This document shows positions 52,219-62,029 of a DNA stretch of 64,000 nucleotides, piece by piece. Position 1 is the first letter of the stretch, and each line of letters starts with the position of its first letter. The translations under genes and the position numbers were made by a program. Source of the stretch: Prevotella sp. (GTDB taxonomy: Bacteria > Bacteroidota > Bacteroidia > Bacteroidales > Bacteroidaceae); the NCBI GenBank assembly GCA_017554145.1, contig JAFZIZ010000013.1, positions 62,001-126,000 on the forward strand, written 5' to 3'. The notes below the pieces were generated by a model. It was not told where the DNA came from, searched no databases, and saw nothing but the letters and a program-made list of their open reading frames with translations.

Positions 52219-53448
52219 TTAGAACTTCCCTTGTTCTCCTAAATAAGAGTCTTTGAAACCGAGGAAGTAGAGGACACCATCAAGTCCGATGGTGTTGATG
52301 CTCTGCTTGGCATTAGCAACGACACGGGGCTTGGCGTGGAAAGCAATACCGAGGCCTGCCTCAGAGATCATCGGAAGGTCGTTGGCACCATCGCCTACGG
52401 CAATCGTCTGGGCGAGGTTCACTTTCTCCACCTGTGCGATGAGTTTCAAGAGTTCAGCCTTACGATGCCCGTCGACTATCTCGCCAACATAGTTGCCAGT
52501 GAGTTTACCATCGTCACCAATCTCCAGTTCGTTGGCATAGACATAGTCGATGCCGTATTTGCGCTGCAGGTGTTCTCCGAAATACGTGAAACCTCCGCTA
52601 AGAATTGCAATCTTATAGCCACAGGTCTTGAGGATATTCATAAGACGATCGACACCCTCTGTGATGGGCAAATGCTCAGCAATATCCTGCATGACACTGA
52701 CATCGAGACCTTTCAGCAGTTTGACGCGACGAGTAAAACTCTCCTTGAAATCAATCTCACCACGCATAGCACTCTCGGTGATGGCACGCACCTCTGCACC
52801 AACGCCATTGCGCTCTGCCAACTCGTCGATACACTCCGTCTGGATAAGGGTAGAGTCCATATCGAAACAGATCAGGCGACGCATACGGCGGAACATATCA
52901 TCCTTCTGGAACGAGAAGTCGATACCCATCTCGGCAGAGAGTTTCATGAGTTTCGACTGCATCTCCTGACGGTCGATAGGCTCACCACGCAACGAGAACT
53001 GGATGCAGGCACGGGTGTGCTTGTCGAGTTGTTTGATGCTCTTACGACCAGTCAGTCGCAGGATGGAATCGATGTTCAGTCCCTGATCGGCAATGATACG
53101 CGTGGCAGCCTCTATCTGACGTGCCTCCAATTGACGTCCCATGACCATGAGGATATAACGGTTCTTGCCTTGATGACCTACCCAGTCCTCATACTCATCA
53201 TCGCTGATGGGCGAGAATCCGATGTTCACACCCAACTCAGTAGTCTTAAACAGCAGTTCCTTCATCGCCAAACCGGAGTTCATCTCGTCCATACGGATGA
53301 GAATACCCAACGACAGTGTAGAGTGGATATCAGCCTGACCGATATCCAAAACCTGTGCGTCATACTTGGCTAAGATGCCCATAATAGAGGCGGTGAGACC
53401 TGGTCGGTCTTGTCCGGTGATGCGGACGAGGATTTGCTCTTCTTTCAT
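52219..53448 (-). CDS. serB: Phosphoserine phosphatase SerB with N-terminal ACT domains
   Basis: A 409-residue enzyme for the last step of serine synthesis. Residues 1-80 and about 90-170 are ACT-type regulatory domains (LVRITGQDRPGLTASIMGIL at the start). The HAD phosphatase domain follows: nucleophile motif DMDSTLIQTE, motif II ILSGGF, and GDGANDLPMI for Mg2+ binding. It may be inhibited by serine through the ACT domains. It starts 9 bp after the S9 peptidase gene as the third gene of an operon. Confidence 0.95.
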   Translation of the reverse strand: MKEEQILVRITGQDRPGLTASIMGILAKYDAQVLDIGQADIHSTLSLGILIRMDEMNSGLAMKELLFKTTELGVNIGFSPISDDEYEDWVGHQGKNRYILMVMGRQLEARQIEAATRIIADQGLNIDSILRLTGRKSIKQLDKHTRACIQFSLRGEPIDRQEMQSKLMKLSAEMGIDFSFQKDDMFRRMRRLICFDMDSTLIQTECIDELAERNGVGAEVRAITESAMRGEIDFKESFTRRVKLLKGLDVSVMQDIAEHLPITEGVDRLMNILKTCGYKIAILSGGFTYFGEHLQRKYGIDYVYANELEIGDDGKLTGNYVGEIVDGHRKAELLKLIAQVEKVNLAQTIAVGDGANDLPMISEAGLGIAFHAKPRVVANAKQSINTIGLDGVLYFLGFKDSYLGEQGKF

Positions 53449-53457
53449 AACGATGAA

Positions 53458-55581
53458 CTATTTCAGGTAATCTTCAAAATACTGGGTGATACGCTCATGC
53501 AGATGCACGCTGGCATGTCCCCGCATATTGTGGGGCTCGCCAGGATAAACGAAGAAGTCGGGCTGAGTGCCTGCCTCGATACAGGCTTTCAGGAACGACA
53601 GACAGTGATGCGGTACGACGGTAACGTCGTTATAGCCTGTGATAATCTGGAGTTTGCCCTTCAGATGCTTCGCCATCGGGATGAGTGAGGTCTTCTCATA
53701 TCCCTCGGGATTGGTTTGCGGGGTATCCATATAACGCTCGCCATACATCACCTCATACCATTTCCAATCGATGACAGGACCACCAGCCACACCGACTTTG
53801 AATACATCGGGATAGTTGGTCATCAGCGAGATTGTCATGAATCCACCAAAACTCCAGCCATGAACGCCTAAACGCTCCATATCAATATATGGCAGACTCT
53901 TCAGGAAGTCCACACCCTTCATCTGGTCTTGCATCTCTATCTGTCCGAGTTGACGGAAGGTAGCCTGCTCGAAGTCACGTCCGCGGTTCTCGCTGCCTCG
54001 GTTGTCAAGGATGAAAAGAACATAGCCTTTCTGTGCCATATACGTCTCCCACGTACGACTATACCAATGCCATGAGGCTTCCACATTATGGGCATGGGGA
54101 CCTCCATAGACATAAATCACGGTGGGATATTTCTTCGTGGCATCGAAATCGTGGGGTTTCACCATACGATAATACAAGTCGGTCACACCATCGGCAGCCT
54201 TGATGCTACCACACTCGAAGATAGGTTGCTGATAGTCTTTCCAAGGATCTTCTGCCGTCAACAGACGTTGTGCCTTACCAGTCTTCACCTGAACGAGGTC
54301 GATATTACGAGGCACATCAGGTTCAGAATACGTATCCAAGAACCACTGTCCACTCTCTGAAGGAACAGCACGATGTGACCCACGACCATTATCCAACAAC
54401 GTACGCTTGCCATTGGCAACACTGACGGAATAGGTGTTGTGCTGCAAAGGATGCGCCTCGTTGGAAATGATGAGGATGCTCTTCTGTTTAGCATTAAAGC
54501 CTAACACTTCCTGAACGACAAACTGTCCGCTGGTGAGTTGACGAATGAGTTTCCCCTCCTTATTATATATATAAAGATGGTTGAACCCATCGCGTTGACT
54601 CTGAAGGATGAACAGGTCGCTATCCCAAGGCAGAAACTGGATAGGATGCATCGGTTCTACGTATTTATCACTGGTCTCGCGATAGAGTTCTGCTATCTTC
54701 GCGCCAGTGGTAGCGTCATAACTTACTAAACGACAGTCATTCTGGTCGCGATTGAGTTCAAACATATAAACTGTCTGATTGTCAGGACTCCAAGCGATAT
54801 TCGTGAAGTAGCGGTCGGTGGGATCGCCGGCTTGCAGATAGATGGTCTTCTTCGTCTGAAGGTCATAGATGCCAACGGTCACCTTGTGACTGGTCTCTCC
54901 TGCCATCGGATATTTATCTGGCTCATAAGCAGCAATACGTGGGTCGATATCCACCTGCGGATAATCGGCTACCATACCCTGATCCATCCGATAGAAAGCG
55001 AGGCGCTGTCCATTAGGACTCCAGAACGTACCTTTCTCAATACCGAACTCTTCGCGATGAACAGATTGTCCGTAAACAATCTCACGACTACCATCTGTGG
55101 TCAGTTGGTATTCCTTATCCTCGGCATCGCGAACGAAGAGTTGATTGTCTTTGACATAGGCGACAGCCTTGGAAACCTTGTTCCAATCTTCGTTCGTCCC
55201 TCCCTCACGTGTCTGCGTCCAAACAGTCTGTTTCTTCGTCCAATCGTAAAGAACGCGCTGCTTACCATTTTCCAGCAAGACAAGCGTCTCTTCCGGATAA
55301 GGGTATTTGGCATAATAAGCAGAATGGAACTCCTTTCCTGCATCTTTCAGTCGGAACACTGTCTTCCTTTCTCCCTTGCCGTCAATCGTTCCACCCTCTT
55401 CTGCATCCAGATACATCAGTTGGTCACCCCACCATGTAGTCCAAAGGTTTTGGGGTTGCAGATTACGGTAGTTAGTACCACCATAATTCAAATCCTCTAA
55501 AGAGAAGAGTTTATCTTGGGCTATCATAGGAAGAGAGAATAGGAAAAGAACCGAAAAAATCAGGGATTTAATCTTCATCAT
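53458..55581 (-). CDS. S9 family dipeptidyl-peptidase (DPP IV-like), exported
   Basis: A 707-residue protein from the ATG at 55581; the longer frame to 55710 lies inside the upstream methyltransferase gene and has no signal. Signal peptide cut near MIAQ. N-terminal beta-propeller with DPP IV-type repeats (NQLFVRDAEDKEYQLT, NGQRLAFYRMD, SPDNQTVYMFEL), then the hydrolase domain with LDNRGSENRGRDFE and the nucleophile GWSFGGFM; Asp and His follow near GYNDVTV and GEPHNMRG. It removes dipeptides in the periplasm. Its start overlaps the methyltransferase end by 14 bp. Confidence 0.9.
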   Translation of the reverse strand: MMKIKSLIFSVLFLFSLPMIAQDKLFSLEDLNYGGTNYRNLQPQNLWTTWWGDQLMYLDAEEGGTIDGKGERKTVFRLKDAGKEFHSAYYAKYPYPEETLVLLENGKQRVLYDWTKKQTVWTQTREGGTNEDWNKVSKAVAYVKDNQLFVRDAEDKEYQLTTDGSREIVYGQSVHREEFGIEKGTFWSPNGQRLAFYRMDQGMVADYPQVDIDPRIAAYEPDKYPMAGETSHKVTVGIYDLQTKKTIYLQAGDPTDRYFTNIAWSPDNQTVYMFELNRDQNDCRLVSYDATTGAKIAELYRETSDKYVEPMHPIQFLPWDSDLFILQSQRDGFNHLYIYNKEGKLIRQLTSGQFVVQEVLGFNAKQKSILIISNEAHPLQHNTYSVSVANGKRTLLDNGRGSHRAVPSESGQWFLDTYSEPDVPRNIDLVQVKTGKAQRLLTAEDPWKDYQQPIFECGSIKAADGVTDLYYRMVKPHDFDATKKYPTVIYVYGGPHAHNVEASWHWYSRTWETYMAQKGYVLFILDNRGSENRGRDFEQATFRQLGQIEMQDQMKGVDFLKSLPYIDMERLGVHGWSFGGFMTISLMTNYPDVFKVGVAGGPVIDWKWYEVMYGERYMDTPQTNPEGYEKTSLIPMAKHLKGKLQIITGYNDVTVVPHHCLSFLKACIEAGTQPDFFVYPGEPHNMRGHASVHLHERITQYFEDYLK

Positions 55582-57070
55582 CGTCAAACCTTCTGTCGTT
55601 ATTGTCAAATTTGCGATTGCCCTTAAAGGGTTTCTTGTCTCCTCTGCGCTCGAAGCGGTCACGTCCACCTCTACCCTTGAAATCTCTGGGCTTATCGAAG
55701 CGCTTACCATTTCTTGGGGGTCTGGAATCTTCGTTGTCCCTTGGCGGTCTTGGTTTCTGGGGAGCCTTGGGTTCTAAAGAACGGAACTTAAAGTTTCGAA
55801 TGTCAGCCTCTTCGTTCTCTTCCTGCTGCTCCAAGCGTTTCTTGAATTCACGATTCTGTTTGAAACGATGTTTCTCCGCCATCTTCTGCTTCTCTTCCTC
55901 TGTCTTCACAACACCACCCTCGGAGCGGAACTCTTTCATCTTTCCGTCAAAGAGTTGGTATTTACGGAACTCACACTCCAAAGAACCGTTGAAGAGAGGT
56001 ATCTTGATAGAAGGCTTCAAACCAATCTGGTCGAAACATTCCTCCCGATAACTGAGAATCCATGCGTCGTTATTGGTAAACTGATGCTTCAGTCGCTCAC
56101 CAATCATCTTATAGGTACCCAGCAGGTCAGGAGTTGAGATTCGTTCACCATAAGGCGGATTCGTCACAATGATACTCTTCTCCTTCGGCTGTGTGAAGTC
56201 CTTGAAATCGGCTTCCGCTATCGTAATATCACTGGTCAGTCCTGCCGCCTTGACATTAAGACGAGCAGTATTCACTGCCTTGATATCGATGTCATAGCCG
56301 TAGATATGATGCTTGAACTCGCGTTCCTGAGAGTCGTCATTGTAGATCTCGTCAAACAAATCGCGATCGAAGTCCTTCCATTTCTCAAAGGCAAACTCTT
56401 TACGGAAAAGTCCTGGCGCCATATTACGGGCAATCAGGGCCGCCTCTATCAATAAAGTACCACTTCCGCACATCGGGTCGATAAAGTCTGTATCTCCTTT
56501 CCAATCCGTCATAAGAATCATACCTGCTGCCAAAACCTCATTCAGAGGAGCCTCAACAGATTCCTGACGATAACCACGACGATGCAGTGACTCTCCGCTG
56601 GAATCCAACGAGAGCGTACACTGATCTTCAGCAATATGGATGTTCAAACGGATATCAGGATTAGCCACAGAGATATTCGGACGATTACCTGTCTTCTCAC
56701 GGAACTGGTCGACAATGGCATCCTTCACTTTATATGCCACAAACTTAGAGTGGCGGAACTCCTCAGAGAAGACGACCGAGTCGACAGCGAAGGTCGTATT
56801 ATTGTCTAAAAACTCCGTCCAGTCAACAGCCTTCACGCCCTCATAGACATCATCAGCCGACAATGCTTTGAAATGCTTGATAGGTTTCAAAATACGGATG
56901 GCAGTATGCAACTGGAAGTTAGCACGATACATCATTTCCTTATCACCTGTGAAGGAAACCATGCGGCGTCCTATCTGTACATTCTTTGCGCCCAGTTGCG
57001 TTAATTCTTTCGCCAAAACAGGCTCAAGCCCCATAAAGGTCTTGGCGATGAGTTCAAATTCTTGTGTCAT
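55568..57070 (-). CDS. THUMP-domain rRNA methyltransferase (RlmL-type)
   Basis: A 500-residue protein from the ATG at 57070, which gives the family N-terminus FELIAKTFMGLEPVLAKEL; a frame up to 57337 crosses the promoter box. THUMP RNA-binding domain (about 45-160), SAM-binding motif DPMCGSGTLLIEAALIA and the catalytic NPPYGER of N2-guanine methyltransferases. A C-terminal tail of about 100 residues is rich in Arg, Lys, Asp and Pro and probably adds RNA contact. The substrate is likely a guanine in 23S rRNA. First gene of an operon with the S9 peptidase and serB. Confidence 0.9.
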   Translation of the reverse strand: MTQEFELIAKTFMGLEPVLAKELTQLGAKNVQIGRRMVSFTGDKEMMYRANFQLHTAIRILKPIKHFKALSADDVYEGVKAVDWTEFLDNNTTFAVDSVVFSEEFRHSKFVAYKVKDAIVDQFREKTGNRPNISVANPDIRLNIHIAEDQCTLSLDSSGESLHRRGYRQESVEAPLNEVLAAGMILMTDWKGDTDFIDPMCGSGTLLIEAALIARNMAPGLFRKEFAFEKWKDFDRDLFDEIYNDDSQEREFKHHIYGYDIDIKAVNTARLNVKAAGLTSDITIAEADFKDFTQPKEKSIIVTNPPYGERISTPDLLGTYKMIGERLKHQFTNNDAWILSYREECFDQIGLKPSIKIPLFNGSLECEFRKYQLFDGKMKEFRSEGGVVKTEEEKQKMAEKHRFKQNREFKKRLEQQEENEEADIRNFKFRSLEPKAPQKPRPPRDNEDSRPPRNGKRFDKPRDFKGRGGRDRFERRGDKKPFKGNRKFDNNDRRFDDDED

Positions 57071-57093
57071 GATGTATTTCAATAAATATGCTG

Positions 57094-57101
57094 CAAAGAT
57101 A
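57094..57101 (-). promoter_or_regulatory. -7 promoter box (TATCTTTG) of the methyltransferase operon
   Basis: TATCTTTG on the minus strand, 23 nt before the ATG at 57070; it fixes that start. Confidence 0.65.
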
Positions 57102-57163
57102 CGAAGAAGTAAGGGAAATTCAAAATAAATCACATTTTTTTTCATTATTCTAAAACTTTTATG

Positions 57164-57171
57164 TAATTTTG
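57164..57171 (+). promoter_or_regulatory. -7 promoter box (TAATTTTG) of the PAS kinase gene
   Basis: Matches TAnnTTTG; 28 nt before the ATG at 57200. Confidence 0.65.
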
Positions 57172-57199
57172 CACCAACTGTAAATTTAAACCAAACACT

Positions 57200-58459
57200 A
57201 TGGTGAATATAGCATATCTGCTCCTGTTGAATATGGGTTCGCTGATGCGACTGGATATTCTGGTGTGGCTGATAGGTATTCCTATTGTCTTTGCGTTTAT
57301 AGTTTATCTCATCTTCCAGGTAAGAGAACACCGTCAATTGAAATCAGAATTGGTTCAATTGGCAAAGATCAAGAAACATGACATAGAACACGAACTGGTG
57401 CTGAAAGCCATGTGTCTGTCGACTTGGAGGTATGACGTGTCTACGGCTACATTTACGATGGAAAACGACTACCGAAAAGAAACGGACAGCCTTCCTTTTG
57501 ATAAAAGCACCTCAATGGATGTTCTATACAAGAACATGAAGCCTCAGTATTTGCAGGAATTTAAAGGTCTTTTGGCAGATATAATGGAGGGACGTAAAGA
57601 TGAGGTACATATACAATACGAGATGGTGTCCCCGAGTAGTGAGAAGGTCTATTGGTCCGAAATCTTTGCTACTGTGGATAAACGTAACTTGGATGGAAAA
57701 CCGTTAACGATAATTGGGACAACCCGTCGTATTGACGAACAAAAGCATCTGGAAGAAGAATTGATAGAAGCCCGAAACCATGCTGAGGAAAGCGACCGTC
57801 TGAAGTCTGCTTTTCTGGCCAATATCACGCATGAGGTTCGCACTCCATTGAATGCCATCGTTGGTTTTAGCGATGTTCTACCAATGGCTCAGAGTGAAGA
57901 AGAACGAAACGAACTGGTCAAACTCATCAAGCAGAACAATGCTCACCTCTTACGTTTATTTGACGACATGATGACGATCTCTAAACTGGAGGCAGGAGGC
58001 AATAGTCATGTGGAGAATACCGACTTTGAGATACTTCCTTTATTACGGGAATTAGTCGATAAGTATATGACGATATGCATGGAAAAAGGTCTTGATTTGT
58101 TCTTAGAGGAGTCTGCCAAGAATGATGTCGTACATACAGACCATGATCGATTGAAAGAGATTTTGAATCAATATCTGAATAATGCAGTGAAATTTACTAC
58201 AGAAGGAAGTATCAGTATTGGATACGACAAACTTCCTAACAGTATACGCTTATGGGTAAGTGACACAGGAAAGGGTATTCCGGAGGATATGTGTAACGAT
58301 CATCTGTTTGAACGCTTTGTCAAGGTGGATGAGTTTATCCCTGGCACAGGCTTAGGATTGAGCATCTGTCGCAGCCTTGCCCTAAGTATCAACGGTAAAG
58401 TCGGAGTGGAATCCGTTTTAGGAAAAGGTTCCACATTCTGGGTTGAATTACCGACATAA
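57200..58459 (+). CDS. Membrane sensor histidine kinase with PAS-like domain
   Basis: A 419-residue kinase. A hydrophobic N-terminus (about 1-40) anchors it, followed by a PAS-like domain (about 65-180) ending in IIGTTRRIDEQK, a HisKA helix with His211 in THEVRTPLNAIVGFSD, and an ATPase domain with N-box LNQYLNNAVKFT and G-boxes VSDTGKGIP and GTGLGLSI. All catalytic elements are present. No response regulator adjoins it. The DUF5686 gene starts at the base after its stop. Confidence 0.92.
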   Translation: MVNIAYLLLLNMGSLMRLDILVWLIGIPIVFAFIVYLIFQVREHRQLKSELVQLAKIKKHDIEHELVLKAMCLSTWRYDVSTATFTMENDYRKETDSLPFDKSTSMDVLYKNMKPQYLQEFKGLLADIMEGRKDEVHIQYEMVSPSSEKVYWSEIFATVDKRNLDGKPLTIIGTTRRIDEQKHLEEELIEARNHAEESDRLKSAFLANITHEVRTPLNAIVGFSDVLPMAQSEEERNELVKLIKQNNAHLLRLFDDMMTISKLEAGGNSHVENTDFEILPLLRELVDKYMTICMEKGLDLFLEESAKNDVVHTDHDRLKEILNQYLNNAVKFTTEGSISIGYDKLPNSIRLWVSDTGKGIPEDMCNDHLFERFVKVDEFIPGTGLGLSICRSLALSINGKVGVESVLGKGSTFWVELPT

Positions 58460-61090
58460 ATGGTGAAGTACATGAAAAGTTTGATGAAAACATATTTTTT
58501 GTTGGTTTTATTATTCTGGTGCTTGCCATCGCAAGCGCAAGTCTTGTTGTCTGGGTATATCACAGATGCGGAAACCAAGGATGCTATTCAGGCTGTTACA
58601 GTATCTTATAAGGGACATCGTGTTGCTGTTGCCTCAGGTCTTGATGGTCGTTACACTATCCAAAAAATGGTCGGGTGGAATTTGACTTTCAGTGCTGTTG
58701 GCTATGTGTCTCAGACAATTACCATAGACGATAGGACTCCTGCAAGGATTGATATTCAGTTAGTGCAGGATACGAAAATGCTGCAAAATGTTGTTGTGAA
58801 GTCTAAACGTCAGCGATATAGCCGAAAGAATAATCCCGCCGTAGAACTGATGCGTAAGGTGATAGAACACAAACGGCTGACGGATCTCTCAAATAAAGAT
58901 TATTATCAATATAATAAGTATCAGAAACTGACGCTGGCAGGTAATGATATTACACCAGAGAAATTGCAGAACTCAATCTTCCGTAAAAAGAAATGGATAT
59001 TGGACCAATTGGAGATATGTCCGTATAACAATAAGTTAATACTCCCTATATCTGTTGACGAGACGGTTACTAAAAAACTCTATCGTCGTCATCCGCATGA
59101 TGAAAAGAATATTATCACGGGACAAAATTCCACAGGTGTGGGAGATTTGTTTCAGACAGGTGACATCATGAACACAATGATGAAGGACATCTTCACTGAT
59201 GTGAATATCTATGACGATCAGGTTAGACTGCTGCAACGTCCTTTCACATCACCTATTGGAAGAGGTGCTATCGGCTTCTACCGTTTTTATATTGAAGATA
59301 CATTACAAGTTGACAAGGACAGTTGTATTCACTTGCATTTCTTGCCTAACAATATGCAGGACTTCGGCTTCCGTGGTGATATCTATATTCTAAAAGATTC
59401 CAGTTATCAGGTAAAACGATGTGACTTGACCATTCCTCGACAGAGCGATGTCAACTTCGTGGAGAGTATGCGTGTCTCTCAGGAATTTACTCAACTCCCG
59501 ACGGGTGAATGGGTATTGACAGCAGATGATATGGTGGTAGAGATTGAAGTACTCAGTTTCATACAGAAAGCCATTGTTGTGAGGAATACCCGATTGACAG
59601 ACTATGCATTTGATGAGTTGGAGGATCATCTTTTCAAAGGGAAAAGAGATGTTCGGGAAGCCGATGCGATGAATCATAGTGACCTCTTCTGGGCGCAATA
59701 TCGTCAAGTGGAACTGACCAAGGGCGAAAGTGGTATGAAAGATTTCGTAGAAGGCTTTAAGACCATGAAAGGCTTCAAATACATCATGTTTGGTTTGAAA
59801 GCTTTGATAGAGAATTATGTCGAGACGGGTAATCCCTCTAAAGTGGACATTGGACCTATTAATACGATGATCTCTTCAAACCATGTTGATGGAATACGTA
59901 CCCGTTTCAGCGCACAGACAACGGCAAACCTGAATAAGCACTGGTTCTTGTCTGGTTACGTGGCACGAGGATGGAAATCCAAGAAGAATTATTATAAAGG
60001 TGAACTGACCTATTCATTTAATGAGAAGGAATATCTGCCTCGTGAGTTCCCTATGCGAACGTTGACCTTCACTTCCACCTATGATGTCTGCTCTCCTTCT
60101 GATAAGTTTATGCAGACAGATAAGGATAATGTCTTTACTGCTTTTAAGTGGAGTAAAGTGAATGCCATGATGTTCTACAATCGTCAGAAACTGGCTTTTG
60201 TGCGTGAAGAAATTTATGGATTAAAGACGACTATCAGTCTGAAAACGGAAGAGAATGAGGCATGTGGCAATCTCTATTTCACTCCGATGGTAGATTATTC
60301 CCAATGGAAGGCTCTTACAACAATTCCAGAAGGCGAGTTTGTGAATAATGCCATTCCTGAGGTAGACATACCTCGCCCTTCAACCAAAATTAGAACGACA
60401 GAACTACGGGCAGAATTTGAATATAGTCCAGGAACCACATATATTAATACAAAACAACGCAGAAGAAAGGTGAATCGTGATGCCCCGATTTTTAATTTAA
60501 GTCATACGCTTGGCATTAAAGGATTCTTGGGCGGTGATTACAATTACAATTATAGCGAGTTAAGTGTGACTCAGCGTATCTGGTTGAACAGTTGGGGAAA
60601 GATTGATCTTTATGTAAAAGGAGGTATTCAGTGGGATAAAGTTCCATTCCCCTTGCTCTGTATGCCAGAGACAAACCTTTCTTATATCCTTCAGAAATAT
60701 ACTTTCTGTCTGGTGAATAATATGGAATTCTTGAATGACCGCTTTGTCTCTGCTATTTTTACATGGGACTTGAATGGAAAGTTATTCAACCGAGTTCCCC
60801 TGTTGAAAAAATTGAAATGGCGTGAGTATATCGGTTTTAAGATGCTATGGGGCGGATTGTCTGATAAAAACAATCCCTTCTTAGCAGAAAATGCAGATAG
60901 TCCATTATTGATGGCGTTCCCAGAGGGCTCTCATGTAATGGATCCCAAACGACCCTATTGGGAACTCTCCGTAGGAATCCATAATATTTTCAAGTTCCTT
61001 CATGTGGAATATGTACGGCGTTTGAACTATAACGATTATTCCACTGCTCATAAACGTGGAGTCCGAATGACGCTTCATTTTACATTCTGA
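58460..61090 (+). CDS. DUF5686 outer-membrane protein with carboxypeptidase-regulatory-like domain
   Basis: An 876-residue protein. Signal peptide cut near PSQAQ, then a CarboxypepD_reg-like beta domain (about 30-110: LSGYITDAETKDAIQAVTVSY) as in TonB-dependent proteins, then the DUF5686 region, predicted to end in an outer-membrane beta-barrel with a terminal aromatic TLHFTF strand. It lacks an obvious TonB plug. Function unknown. Its ATG follows the histidine kinase stop codon directly (TAAATG), so the two are translated from one message. Confidence 0.82.
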   Translation: MVKYMKSLMKTYFLLVLLFWCLPSQAQVLLSGYITDAETKDAIQAVTVSYKGHRVAVASGLDGRYTIQKMVGWNLTFSAVGYVSQTITIDDRTPARIDIQLVQDTKMLQNVVVKSKRQRYSRKNNPAVELMRKVIEHKRLTDLSNKDYYQYNKYQKLTLAGNDITPEKLQNSIFRKKKWILDQLEICPYNNKLILPISVDETVTKKLYRRHPHDEKNIITGQNSTGVGDLFQTGDIMNTMMKDIFTDVNIYDDQVRLLQRPFTSPIGRGAIGFYRFYIEDTLQVDKDSCIHLHFLPNNMQDFGFRGDIYILKDSSYQVKRCDLTIPRQSDVNFVESMRVSQEFTQLPTGEWVLTADDMVVEIEVLSFIQKAIVVRNTRLTDYAFDELEDHLFKGKRDVREADAMNHSDLFWAQYRQVELTKGESGMKDFVEGFKTMKGFKYIMFGLKALIENYVETGNPSKVDIGPINTMISSNHVDGIRTRFSAQTTANLNKHWFLSGYVARGWKSKKNYYKGELTYSFNEKEYLPREFPMRTLTFTSTYDVCSPSDKFMQTDKDNVFTAFKWSKVNAMMFYNRQKLAFVREEIYGLKTTISLKTEENEACGNLYFTPMVDYSQWKALTTIPEGEFVNNAIPEVDIPRPSTKIRTTELRAEFEYSPGTTYINTKQRRRKVNRDAPIFNLSHTLGIKGFLGGDYNYNYSELSVTQRIWLNSWGKIDLYVKGGIQWDKVPFPLLCMPETNLSYILQKYTFCLVNNMEFLNDRFVSAIFTWDLNGKLFNRVPLLKKLKWREYIGFKMLWGGLSDKNNPFLAENADSPLLMAFPEGSHVMDPKRPYWELSVGIHNIFKFLHVEYVRRLNYNDYSTAHKRGVRMTLHFTF

Positions 61091-61160
61091 TTTTTTCAGT
61101 TCCTTGCAACTTTTTCATATTTCATTTCGTCTATAAGATAAAAACTAATTAAAATTGGAA

Positions 61161-61916
61161 ATGAATATGAAAAAGTTGATTATTTGTCTTGTAGCAATTT
61201 TTGCTATTGTATTTGGGGTACAAGTTTATGCTGCCGAGTTGAATAACCTAGCAGAAGAACAACGACCCACAAAGAGTTTTGAGCGTATTCGTTTGCAAGG
61301 ATCACCTGATATCAAATATACTCAGGGGAAGACCTGCTCTGTCCGCGTGAAAGCTCCCAAAAACATGATCAAAAACATAGAAACACGAGTAGAAGGCAAC
61401 TGCCTTATTGTCAGCATGAAGAATAACAGGTTCTTCTCCTTTGGCTCAATTAAAAGCGGTGAAGTTACAGTGTATGTGACATCTCCTGACTTGATTGGTG
61501 TAGAAGTACAGGGTTCTGGCGACTTTGAATGTAAGAGTCTCTTAGATACTGACAATATGGAGATAAGCCTGCGTGGTTCTGGAGATGTCAATTTCACTGA
61601 TATTATTTGTGACCACATCAAAACCTCATTGGTAGGATCTGGCGATATTGAAATCAAGAATGTTACAGCCCAGCAGTCGTCAGTGGAGTTAGTAGGCTCT
61701 GGCGATGTAAAGGTTAAGCAAAACAAGGTAAAACAGACACAATTGGAACTGAAAGGTTCTGGTGATATTAAAATAGCATGTAACAACTGTGATGTTGTCA
61801 ATTGTCGCCTTGTAGGAAGCGGAGATATCACCCTCTCTGGAACAGTCAAAAAACTCAATCGTTCCACAAGAGGCTCTGGTGATATAGAAACCGGTGGACT
61901 TCGAATCATCAAGTAG
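61161..61916 (+). CDS. Head-GIN domain protein (DUF2807), exported
   Basis: A 251-residue protein from the ATG at 61161. Signal peptide cut near VYAAEL. The mature part is a repetitive beta-helix with seven Gly-Ser-Gly-Asp turns (QGSGDF, RGSGDV, VGSGDI, VGSGDV, KGSGDI, VGSGDI and RGSGDI), the hallmark of the head-GIN/auto-transporter adhesin family. Exported, probably periplasmic or surface-attached; a binding role is assumed for the family. Ends before a strong terminator. Confidence 0.88.
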   Translation: MNMKKLIICLVAIFAIVFGVQVYAAELNNLAEEQRPTKSFERIRLQGSPDIKYTQGKTCSVRVKAPKNMIKNIETRVEGNCLIVSMKNNRFFSFGSIKSGEVTVYVTSPDLIGVEVQGSGDFECKSLLDTDNMEISLRGSGDVNFTDIICDHIKTSLVGSGDIEIKNVTAQQSSVELVGSGDVKVKQNKVKQTQLELKGSGDIKIACNNCDVVNCRLVGSGDITLSGTVKKLNRSTRGSGDIETGGLRIIK

Positions 61917-61939
61917 TAAAACCTTTTTTTCTTGTAATT

Positions 61940-61974
61940 AATGCTTGTTTCAGAAAAAACAAGCATTTTTTTTT
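61940..61974 (+). terminator. Terminator of the head-GIN gene
   Basis: AATGCTTGTTT and AAACAAGCATT pair around CAGAAA, followed by eight or more T. Confidence 0.85.
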
Positions 61975-61994
61975 GTTATGTTGTAAAAAAAGTG

Positions 61995-62002
61995 TATTTT
62001 TG
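61995..62002 (+). promoter_or_regulatory. -7 promoter box (TATTTTTG) of the propeller sensor gene
   Basis: Matches TAnnTTTG; 27 nt before the ATG at 62030. Confidence 0.65.
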
Positions 62003-62029
62003 CAACTAACTATAATATAATACTTACCG

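Noticed and set aside
52336-53373. 345-codon plus-strand frame
   Set aside because: Fully antisense to serB, whose motifs are intact.
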